Source: Actinomycetota bacterium (GTDB taxonomy: Bacteria; Actinomycetota; Actinomycetes; Nanopelagicales; Nanopelagicaceae). From it: 16,025 nucleotides of DNA. A program made the translations under genes and the position numbers. The DNA lies in assembly GCA_947371865.1 (NCBI GenBank), contig CANBRH010000024.1, positions 1 through 16,025 on the forward strand, read 5' to 3'. The notes below the pieces were generated by a model, which ran no database searches, was not told the origin of the DNA, and worked only from the letters and a program-made list of their open reading frames with translations. This document shows positions 7,438 through 13,948 of this stretch, piece by piece (within the stretch, counting starts at the first letter, position 1; each line of letters begins with the position of its first letter).

Positions 7438-8237
7438 TGAGAAGTCCACCCGCCATCGACTGGAATTGCCGCTCCTGTGATGTTGTGCGCTGACTTAGAG
7501 CAGAGAAAGAGTGCAACTTGGCCGATGTCATCTGGTGTCGACATACGTCTAGACGGCTGCTTCTCTGAGAGTAAATCTGCAATACCGGCAGCACGATCGC
7601 CATTGAATTTATCAACGCGGGCTTGGATTTGCGGCTCTATTAAGGCTGTTTCAACCCATCCAGGGCAGATTGCATTTACCGTTACGCCGCCAGATTCACG
7701 AGTACCTGCATCTGCGTACTCCAAAGCTGTTACCCGAGTAATCCCAATAATTCCATGTTTGGCGGCCACGTACGGAGCCTTCGCAACTGAAGCCACCAGG
7801 CCGTGAACTGATGCAGTGTTGATTACCCGACCATAACCCCGTTCTGCCATGTGAGGTAAAAGTAAACGCATTGTGTCAAAGACAGAGGAGAGATTTATCG
7901 CGACGATGTCGTTCCATTTACTGCGTGGCATCTCTGCAGTAGAGGCGGTAAATTGAATCCCAGCATTGTTGCAAAGAATATCTACTGGGCCGCCTGACAA
8001 TATTTTCTGAATAAGATCTTCGGTAGCCGAGCTGTCTCGTAGATCTGAAACAAAAGTCTCGACTTTTCCGGCGCCAGCATCAGTTACGGTTGCGATCGCG
8101 GAATCAATCGTTGCTTGATCGGCCAATCCATGAAGGACTAGATCCACCCCTTCGCGCGCCAGCGCAGTGGCAATTCCTAGACCGATTCCTTGAAAAGAAC
8201 CAGTGACAAAAGCCCTGCGGCCTTGAAGCTGACCCAT
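7434..8237 (-). CDS. bdhA: D-3-hydroxybutyrate dehydrogenase (short-chain dehydrogenase)
   Basis: This 267-residue classical short-chain dehydrogenase oxidises D-3-hydroxybutyrate to acetoacetate with NAD. The Rossmann motif is TGSFQGIG (12-19). Catalytic residues are N115, S143, Y156 and K160. The four residues known to hold the substrate carboxylate in Pseudomonas 3-hydroxybutyrate dehydrogenase (Gln, His, Lys, Gln) all appear to be present: Q95 in NNAGIQ, H145 in ASVHG, K153, and Q203 in EPQ. The ending VDGGWTSQ is also typical. The open frame extends 12 codons upstream, but I chose the ATG at 8237: it has GGAG 5 bp upstream and starts 2 bp after the hydrolase stop. It overlaps prpB by 4 bp. 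Among the many SDR enzymes the residue match makes this assignment better than most. Confidence 0.88.
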   Translation of the reverse strand: MGQLQGRRAFVTGSFQGIGLGIATALAREGVDLVLHGLADQATIDSAIATVTDAGAGKVETFVSDLRDSSATEDLIQKILSGGPVDILCNNAGIQFTASTAEMPRSKWNDIVAINLSSVFDTMRLLLPHMAERGYGRVINTASVHGLVASVAKAPYVAAKHGIIGITRVTALEYADAGTRESGGVTVNAICPGWVETALIEPQIQARVDKFNGDRAAGIADLLSEKQPSRRMSTPDDIGQVALFLCSKSAHNITGAAIPVDGGWTSQ

Positions 8238-8239
8238 GC

Positions 8240-9139
8240 TTACTCCGGATCTCCATAAATAAGTTGTGCGCACTTTTCGGCGCCGGATACTTCGAGCAAA
8301 ATGTCATAATGGTTTGTATCAGGAACCATTGCCAACTTCAGTTTGGGATATGTAGGCATCACAAGTTGTAGAACCTGGATCGGATACAGTCCGCCCTCTT
8401 CGTTTTGAAGTCCGCGTTCAGCCTTAACAAAGAGAACCTCCTCTTTCAACCCTTTAAGGCAATCACTGATGAGAGTATCGCCAAACATATTTTGATTATC
8501 ACCAATGACGGCTTCCACATTTGTCGAGGCATGAAATTCTGGAGCATGACCCCTTAGGTCATAATCAACATACTCATCCATAGCTGGAGTCCAGCCTTTA
8601 TTAAACGCGGCTTGGGACTTCCAGAAATCGCGGTACTCCTCTTTTGAGGAAAATTTCATGGCTAACCGAGCTAAAGCCGGGCCTAACACCAAAGGCAGAA
8701 TCTGCTCGATCGTCATTCCTGGTGGTAGTGGTAAGGGGATACCCCCATCTATTAATACGGTTCGAGAGACGCGATCGGGGTACAAGCCGGCAAGAACCAC
8801 AGCAACAAAAGCTCCCATGGAGTGACCAATTACTTCAATCTGCTCCAGTCCAAGGTAATCAATGGCGGCTATTAAATCTTTGGCGTGGGCACGCATTCCA
8901 AATGGCCCAGGGAGTTGGTTGGAATCCCCACGACCACGAAGATCAACGGCATATGGGAGGTAGCCCCGGGCAATCAGAGACTTGGCGAAAAGCTGGAAGG
9001 CTCGATTAGAGGATGTGACTCCGTGGATTAATAAAACTGGAGTGCCAGCACTCTCCGGTCCATAACGAAAGAGCGCAAGATCGCCACCATCTACTTTTAC
9101 TAAGAACTTTGCTGTTGGTAAAAAAGGTGCAGTACCCAT
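8240..9139 (-). CDS. Alpha/beta-fold hydrolase, substrate unknown
   Basis: This 299-residue single-domain hydrolase is the first gene of the minus-strand operon. It has the oxyanion motif LLIHGVTSS (H39, G40), the nucleophile elbow GHSMGA with S107, and the probable general base H277 in DTNHYDI. The acid is less clear; E241 in VKAERG is at the usual strand-7 position, unlike the more common Asp. RGRGDS (68-73) is common in esterases and lactonases of this fold. There is no signal peptide, so it works in the cytosol. Standing 2 bp before a 3-hydroxybutyrate dehydrogenase, it could cleave 3-hydroxybutyrate oligomers or another ester or lactone that yields 3-hydroxyacids. That substrate is inference only; a C-C bond hydrolase or unrelated esterase is not excluded. 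Confidence 0.85.
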   Translation of the reverse strand: MGTAPFLPTAKFLVKVDGGDLALFRYGPESAGTPVLLIHGVTSSNRAFQLFAKSLIARGYLPYAVDLRGRGDSNQLPGPFGMRAHAKDLIAAIDYLGLEQIEVIGHSMGAFVAVVLAGLYPDRVSRTVLIDGGIPLPLPPGMTIEQILPLVLGPALARLAMKFSSKEEYRDFWKSQAAFNKGWTPAMDEYVDYDLRGHAPEFHASTNVEAVIGDNQNMFGDTLISDCLKGLKEEVLFVKAERGLQNEEGGLYPIQVLQLVMPTYPKLKLAMVPDTNHYDILLEVSGAEKCAQLIYGDPE

Positions 9140-9151
9140 AGTTAGAGAATA
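9140..9151 (-). promoter_or_regulatory. Probable leaderless promoter of the hydrolase-bdhA-prpBCD operon
   Basis: Read on the minus strand, a good -10 box TATTCT (9146-9151) ends 6 bp before the ATG at 9139. This puts the expected transcript start on the A of the start codon. There is no Shine-Dalgarno in this short gap, which agrees with a leaderless message. The -35 region is weak (TTACTA at 17-bp spacing). Confidence 0.5.
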
Positions 9152-9204
9152 GCCGTTCGTGGAAATTTTAGTAATAAAAAAGTTGTGAAATCGTAATAAT
9201 CACA

Positions 9205-9235
9205 TTGACTCGTTAAGAAAACACGCGACTAGACT
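9205..9235 (+). promoter_or_regulatory. Candidate promoter of the binding-protein / ABC transporter operon
   Basis: A -35-like TTGACT at 9205-9210 is followed after 19 bp by TAGACT (9230-9235), which fits the actinobacterial -10 pattern TAnnnT. The start would fall near 9242, giving a 5' leader of about 58 nt. The spacing is at the long end, so the exact boxes are uncertain. Confidence 0.45.
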
Positions 9236-9249
9236 CGAAAATAACTATT

Positions 9250-9289
9250 AAGCCAATTGGCATGCGATTGGCTTTCCTAACTCTTTAGG
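9250..9289 (+). promoter_or_regulatory. 5' leader with two adjacent hairpins before the binding-protein gene
   Basis: Hairpin 1 has perfect 8-bp arms AAGCCAAT (9250-9257) and ATTGGCTT (9267-9274) with a 9-nt loop. Hairpin 2 begins 2 bases later: CCTAA (9276-9280) and TTAGG (9285-9289) with loop CTCT, and it buries the first part of the Shine-Dalgarno AGGGG (9287-9291). In DNA the same stretch holds GCCAATTGGC (a 10-bp palindrome, 9252-9261) and a second ATTGGC 11 bp after the first, one helical turn, as expected for a repressor or activator site. Whether it works as RNA or as an operator cannot be told from sequence. Confidence 0.5.
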
Positions 9290-9299
9290 GGATAACTAA

Positions 9300-10472
9300 A
9301 TGGGAATTCGTTCAAAACTAACACGTGTAGGAGTCGCGCTTCTCTCGATCGCGATTGTTGCGCCTGTTGCGATCACAGCACCCGCTGGCGCCGCAGCAGA
9401 TATCAAGATTGGTGTTATCACTTCAACTTCAGGTGGATTGAAGTCATACGGTGATGCATACAACGCAGCCCTCGACTGGGGCTTGAAGTACTACACCGGC
9501 GGCAAAATGAGTATCAACGGTGCAAAGCTTGTTGTCACCAAGAAAGACGATGGTGGCGATCCTGCCGCCGCAACAGCTGCTTTTAAAGATATGGTTGGCA
9601 ACGGAACCAAAATTATCGTCGGTACTGCCTCCTCAGCAGTAGCGCTCACTTTGGCTCCGCTTGCAGCACAAAATAAAGTTCTCTATATCTCTGGTCCCGC
9701 TAAGAATGACTTGGTAGTTAGCGCTGCCAATAAGTATGTCTTCCGTTCCGGAAACAACTCAAGCCAAGACCTGGCGCCGCTTGCAGGTATCAGCCCAATC
9801 AAGGGTAAGAAAGTTGTCCTTTTTGTTGAAGACAACGCATTCGGTGCTGGAAACATTGCTGCTGCCAAGGCTCTCCTCGGACCTAAGGGTGCAGTTTTTG
9901 ATGAAATCAAAGTTGCAACCACTGCAACAGATTTCACCCCTTACGCTAAGAAGGCTGCTGATTCTGCCGGTGCATACATCTTTATCGCCTGGTCAAATGC
10001 TTTGACCGCGGGTGGAATGTTCACGGCATTAAAGCAACAAGGTGCATTCACCAAGAGCCGCCCAATCACCGGTCTTGCTGGCGTCTCCTCGTACGACATC
10101 TATGGAACCATCTTTGATGGCACCAATGCTGTCTTGACCAACAGTTACTTCCCTGGCGTATTTGCCAGCGCTGCAGCCTCTTCTCTCAATGCTGAATACT
10201 TGGCGACAAAGCAATCACAAGACCTCTTCACCCCAACCGGTGCAGATGCCGCTCGTATGATCGTTCGCGCATTGACAGGCAATACCGACGTCAACATTGA
10301 TAAGGCGATTGGCAACCTCGAGGGTTATACCTGGCTAGGCGTCAAGGGTCGTATGTTGATCGACGGCACCACTCACCAATTGATCCAGCCAATGTTTTTG
10401 GTTGCCCTCAATAAGAGCGGTTCACACTACGTTCCAAAGCTAGTTCGTACTTTGTTTAACGTAGGTCAATAA
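9300..10472 (+). CDS. livK: Extracellular substrate-binding protein of a HAAT-type (Liv family) ABC transporter
   Basis: This 390-residue Leu/Ile/Val-binding-like protein (periplasmic-binding fold type I) should catch the ligand outside the membrane and deliver it to the LivHM channel. It has a Sec signal: basic MGIRSKLTR, hydrophobic core 10-28 and an AxA site, with likely cleavage after A33. The mature part starts DIKIGVITSTSGGLKSYG, as in the family, with a GTASSAVALTLAPLA stretch in the first lobe. There is no lipobox cysteine and I see no cysteine in the whole protein, so it is not a lipoprotein, unlike most Gram-positive binding proteins. The start has a strong AGGGGA 7 bp upstream. Its ligand is unknown; family members take amino acids, amides, urea, aromatic acids and others, and the neighbours here favour a short hydroxy- or ketoacid. 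livG follows after 116 bp. Confidence 0.9.
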   Translation: MGIRSKLTRVGVALLSIAIVAPVAITAPAGAAADIKIGVITSTSGGLKSYGDAYNAALDWGLKYYTGGKMSINGAKLVVTKKDDGGDPAAATAAFKDMVGNGTKIIVGTASSAVALTLAPLAAQNKVLYISGPAKNDLVVSAANKYVFRSGNNSSQDLAPLAGISPIKGKKVVLFVEDNAFGAGNIAAAKALLGPKGAVFDEIKVATTATDFTPYAKKAADSAGAYIFIAWSNALTAGGMFTALKQQGAFTKSRPITGLAGVSSYDIYGTIFDGTNAVLTNSYFPGVFASAAASSLNAEYLATKQSQDLFTPTGADAARMIVRALTGNTDVNIDKAIGNLEGYTWLGVKGRMLIDGTTHQLIQPMFLVALNKSGSHYVPKLVRTLFNVGQ

Positions 10473-10496
10473 GCAACTAGATATTAGAAGATAGGT

Positions 10497-10535
10497 GGAG
10501 TGGCCTGGCACTTATTGGTGTCAGGCTTCTCCTTT
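10497..10535 (+). terminator. Stem-loop between the binding-protein gene and livG
   Basis: GCCTGGCAC (10503-10511) pairs with GTGTCAGGC (10518-10526) over 9 bp with one G-U pair, around a 6-nt loop. An outer GGAG (10497-10500) pairs with CTCC (10529-10532). Only TTT follows, so termination should be partial. Such hairpins between a binding-protein gene and its transporter genes usually let the binding protein be made in excess by partial termination or by protecting the upstream mRNA end. Confidence 0.65.
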
Positions 10536-10588
10536 GTAAGGCAACAATGGTATTTTCGCCAAGTAATCAATTCACGATGGGGTGATGT

Positions 10589-11341
10589 GTGACATCTGCG
10601 CTAAGCGTTAGCGACTTAAGTTTGAATATTGGTGGCGCCAAGATTCTGGATGGAATCACACTCTCGGTTGCCGAGAATGAAACACTGGGCATTATCGGCC
10701 CAAACGGCGCTGGTAAGACTTCTTTTTTTAATCTGCTCTCCGGGCTACGTTCCCCTTCCCGAGGTGAAATATTCCTTGGCGATATGAATATCACTCATAA
10801 GGCTCCGTATGAGCGCGCCAAACTTGGTCTGGCCCGTACCTTTCAAACCTCCAGCATCTTTCCAAATCTCACCTGTTTGGAAAATGTCAGGATTGCCGCG
10901 CAAGCAGCTAATAACAAATCACTCAATATTTTGAAGAACGCCTATAACTTTCCTGACGTTGTCGCAAAAGCCCAAGAAGGTCTTGACCATGTTGGTTTGA
11001 CCTCTAGGTCGCTTCAAAAAGCCGGTTCCTTATCTCATGGAGATAAGCGCCGCCTTGAGATCGCTCTCATCTTGGTTTCAAAGTCTGAAGTCGTTCTGCT
11101 CGATGAACCAATGGCAGGAATGAGCGTTGAAAATGTCCCGGAACTCGTCGAAATTATCCGTTCATTGAAGACGGTACATAAAAAGACGGTGTTGATAGTG
11201 GAACATCACATGGAGGTTATTTTGGGGTTGGCCGATCGAATCGCGGTACTCAACTACGGTGAGCTTCTCGTTTGTGACACACCTGCCAATGTCATAGCTA
11301 ATCCCATCGTGCAGAGTGCCTACATTGGTGAAGCACTATGA
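10589..11341 (+). CDS. livG: ABC transporter ATP-binding protein, LivG type
   Basis: This 250-residue ATPase is one of two that power the transporter. Visible parts are Walker A GPNGAGKT (37-44), the Q-loop at Q86, the signature LSHGDKRR (148-155, a LivG-style variant of LSGGQ), Walker B VVLLDE (168-173, E173 catalytic), the H-loop H206 in VEHHM, and a C-terminal AYIGEAL like the usual LivG ending. The GTG start at 10589 is preceded by GGGG at a 6-bp gap; an in-frame ATG 12 bp upstream runs straight into a stop. It overlaps livF by 4 bp (ATGA). Confidence 0.94.
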   Translation: MTSALSVSDLSLNIGGAKILDGITLSVAENETLGIIGPNGAGKTSFFNLLSGLRSPSRGEIFLGDMNITHKAPYERAKLGLARTFQTSSIFPNLTCLENVRIAAQAANNKSLNILKNAYNFPDVVAKAQEGLDHVGLTSRSLQKAGSLSHGDKRRLEIALILVSKSEVVLLDEPMAGMSVENVPELVEIIRSLKTVHKKTVLIVEHHMEVILGLADRIAVLNYGELLVCDTPANVIANPIVQSAYIGEAL

Positions 11342-12042
11342 ACGTTCTCTCCGTAAAAGATCTGCATGTAAAGATCAACGAATCTCATATTTTGCATGGC
11401 GTCTCTTTTGAAGTTCCCACCCATTCTGTAACCGCCTTGCTTGGGCGTAATGGAGTTGGTAAGTCCACGACATTGAAGGCGATTATGGGTTTGTACCCGT
11501 CGCAGGGAGTTATTGAACTCAATGGTTCCTCGATTGCTGGGAAATTGACTTACAAGATTGCCCAAGACGGCATTGCCTATGTGCCCGAGGATCGCGAGAT
11601 TTTCTCTTCTCTCACAGTGAAAGAGAACCTGGCTTTAGCGACTAGAGATGAAAAAGATATAGCCCGACAAGAACTAGTACAGGCTCTTTTCCCAGAACTC
11701 ACCACGCGTGCTGCACAGCGCGCAGGCACTCTTTCAGGTGGCCAGCAACAAATGGTGGCGATCGCGCGCGCTTTGGTTAATAAGAATGAAATCATTCTTA
11801 TTGACGAACCCACGAAAGGTTTGGCTCCAAAACTCGTCACTGAAGTCGCCGACGCTCTTGGTCGCGTCGCCGGAGAGACCACCATGCTTCTAGTGGAACA
11901 GAATTTGCCGCTGGTAAAAAGAATTGCACAGCATGTGATTGTTATGGATCAAGGTCGAGTCGTCTTTCAAGGTGGCCCCGAGAACCTTCACGACCCGGAA
12001 TGGGTACACACAATGCTCGGCGTTAGTGGGGGTCACAACTAA
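11338..12042 (+). CDS. livF: ABC transporter ATP-binding protein, LivF type
   Basis: This 234-residue protein is the second ATPase of the transporter and should pair with LivG at the inner face of the membrane. It has Walker A GRNGVGKST (36-44), YVPEDREIFSSLTVKENL (the LivF-type stretch after the Q-loop), signature LSGGQQQM (132-139), and Walker B IILIDEP with E157. In the usual H-loop position it has Gln (VEQN, Q188), which is normal for LivF. Its stop and the livH start share one base (TAATG), so translation is coupled. Confidence 0.95.
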   Translation: MNVLSVKDLHVKINESHILHGVSFEVPTHSVTALLGRNGVGKSTTLKAIMGLYPSQGVIELNGSSIAGKLTYKIAQDGIAYVPEDREIFSSLTVKENLALATRDEKDIARQELVQALFPELTTRAAQRAGTLSGGQQQMVAIARALVNKNEIILIDEPTKGLAPKLVTEVADALGRVAGETTMLLVEQNLPLVKRIAQHVIVMDQGRVVFQGGPENLHDPEWVHTMLGVSGGHN

Positions 12043-12923
12043 TGGATACTTTCCTCCTTATTGGAATCACCGGTATCGGATTAGGCGCCCTCTACTTTCT
12101 CGTCGCCTCTGGGCTCTCCTTAATTTATGGATTGATGGGCGTTCTTAACTTCGCTCATGGTTCATTCTTAACTGTCGGAGCTTTTGTTGGTCTCTGGTTC
12201 TCCAGCCAGGTTATGCATGTCAGCAATACCTGGACTTTTATCGGAGCGATGGTCTTAGGTGGACTTGCCGCCGGACTCTTCGCACTTTTGGTTGAAAGAA
12301 TTGTGATTTCACGGCTGTATGAGCGCCATATCGACCAAGCCCTTGTTACGGTCGGAATTGCGCTAGTTGTGGGTGCGGTGTTGGCGGGCTGGTTTGGTAA
12401 TGATCTTCGCCTTCTGCCCACGCCCGCTTGGTTTATTAATACTGTCACTATTGGTTCGGCACACATTCCTGTTGATCGCTTCCTTTATATTGGCGTCGCC
12501 TTGATTTTGCTCTTCGCAAATACTGCTCTCTTGCGCTTCTCTCGAATTGGTTTGGTCATTCGCGCTGGAGTAGAAAACCGACAAATGGTCGCGGCTTTAG
12601 GAATTAACGTTCGCCTCGCCTTCAGCACTGTCTTCTTTTTAGGTGGATTTGCAGCTGGGGTCGGTGGGGTTTTGGTTTCAGCATATTCAAATGGAGTTTC
12701 ACCGCTCATCGCCGGCTCATATCTTATTTACGGCTTTATCGTGGTTGTTATTGGTGGAATGGGATCGGTCCCAGGCAGTTTCCTCGCAGCCATGATTATT
12801 GGAATCATCAAGCAATATGCCAACTACTACAGCCCAGGGCTCGGCGACTTCGTCGTTGTCTTCTTGTTAGCCGGGGTCTTACTTCTCAGGCCGCAAGGGC
12901 TGTTAGGTAAGGTGAAGGCATAA
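12042..12923 (+). CDS. livH: ABC transporter permease, LivH type
   Basis: This 293-residue membrane protein has about eight hydrophobic segments and forms half of the channel. Family markers are GLSLIYGLMGVLNFAHGSF near the N-terminus, the cytoplasmic coupling loop around RAGVENRQMVAALGINV, VVIGGMGSVPGS, and the ending LLLRPQGLLGK. Length and motif order match LivH. Its stop overlaps the livM start by one base. The membrane segments do not reveal the transported compound. Confidence 0.94.
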   Translation: MDTFLLIGITGIGLGALYFLVASGLSLIYGLMGVLNFAHGSFLTVGAFVGLWFSSQVMHVSNTWTFIGAMVLGGLAAGLFALLVERIVISRLYERHIDQALVTVGIALVVGAVLAGWFGNDLRLLPTPAWFINTVTIGSAHIPVDRFLYIGVALILLFANTALLRFSRIGLVIRAGVENRQMVAALGINVRLAFSTVFFLGGFAAGVGGVLVSAYSNGVSPLIAGSYLIYGFIVVVIGGMGSVPGSFLAAMIIGIIKQYANYYSPGLGDFVVVFLLAGVLLLRPQGLLGKVKA

Positions 12924-13939
12924 TGTTGCGTTGGAAATATTCACGTCCACTTCTGGCGATCTTAATTCCGCTTCTCTTTGCTTCTCCGTTATTGGGAAAT
13001 AATCCACTGAGCCATCCTGGGTTACAACAAACCATGGCAGTTGCCTTTCTTTATGGAGCTTTGGCGCTCACTTACGATCTGCTCTTTGGTTTCACCGGTC
13101 TACTTTCTTTTGGCCACGCACTCTTCTTCGCCTCCGGAATGTATTTGGCAGTTCTCTTTATTAATCATGATGTTTTGGTCTGGTGGTTGGCTGTTATAGC
13201 CGCTGTAGCGATAACAACGATTCTTGCAATTTTGATTGGTAGCGCATCGCTGCGTACAGGTGGAATTACCTTCGCAATGGTCACGTTGGCTTTCGCTGAA
13301 GCCGGCCACGTGGTCATCAGTCGCAACTTCGGTGGGCTGACAAATGGTGAAAATGGAATCGCCCTCAATGCCGACAAAGTTCCAGGAATCTTTATTGGAG
13401 TTTTTAATACTAAATATCTTTTCTGGATTTCGCTCGGAACTTTAGTTCTGGTCTATTTCATTACGTGGTGGATTACCGAGAGCTCAGCCGGCCGAGTATT
13501 TGCCGCGCTTCGAGATAACGAGACTCGCGTAGCAGTTTTAGGTCTTAAGCCTGCACGATTTAAATTGCTTTCGTTTGTGATTGCCGCCGGTATGGCCAGC
13601 TTTATAGGTGTGGTTATGTTGATGGTCAGCGGTAGCGCGGCACCGCGCTTCGCATCTTCAGATGTGACTATTGCGCTTTTACTTATGGTTATTTTGGGTG
13701 GAGCAATAACTCGTTGGGGTGCTGTAATCGGAGGAATTATTTACTCGGTGGCATCCACCAGATTGCAAGATCTCAGCCAATCAACGGCGCTGCATTCAGT
13801 TCCTAAGATCATCAGCGGTCCACTCTCTGAGCCAACATTTATCTTAGGTTTGCTCTTCATCTTCGTCGTGATGTTTGCTCCTGGCGGACTCTCGGGGGCG
13901 TATTACTATCTCCGTTTAAAAGTCATCTCCAAGAAATAA
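12923..13939 (+). CDS. livM: ABC transporter permease, LivM type
   Basis: This 338-residue polytopic protein is the second channel subunit. Seen markers are GFTGLLSFGHALFFASGMY (LivM N-terminal block), FGGLTNGENG, the coupling loop AALRDNETRVAVLGL, VILGGAITRWGAVIGG and MFAPGGLSG near the C-terminus. The length matches short LivM proteins without the N-terminal extension of enterobacterial ones. The ATG at 12923 overlaps the livH stop. The acetoacetyl-CoA synthetase gene starts 9 bp after it. Confidence 0.94.
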   Translation: MLRWKYSRPLLAILIPLLFASPLLGNNPLSHPGLQQTMAVAFLYGALALTYDLLFGFTGLLSFGHALFFASGMYLAVLFINHDVLVWWLAVIAAVAITTILAILIGSASLRTGGITFAMVTLAFAEAGHVVISRNFGGLTNGENGIALNADKVPGIFIGVFNTKYLFWISLGTLVLVYFITWWITESSAGRVFAALRDNETRVAVLGLKPARFKLLSFVIAAGMASFIGVVMLMVSGSAAPRFASSDVTIALLLMVILGGAITRWGAVIGGIIYSVASTRLQDLSQSTALHSVPKIISGPLSEPTFILGLLFIFVVMFAPGGLSGAYYYLRLKVISKK

Positions 13940-13948
13940 TTACCAGTC

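Noticed and set aside
7434..8237. Generic 3-oxoacyl-ACP reductase (FabG)
   Set aside because: The carboxylate-binding set Q95, H145, K153 and Q203 and the ending VDGGWTSQ fit 3-hydroxybutyrate dehydrogenase, and there are no fatty acid synthesis genes nearby.
9140..9299. A small gene in the divergent gap
   Set aside because: No open frame with a start and ribosome-binding site was seen; the space is filled by promoter-like and leader elements.
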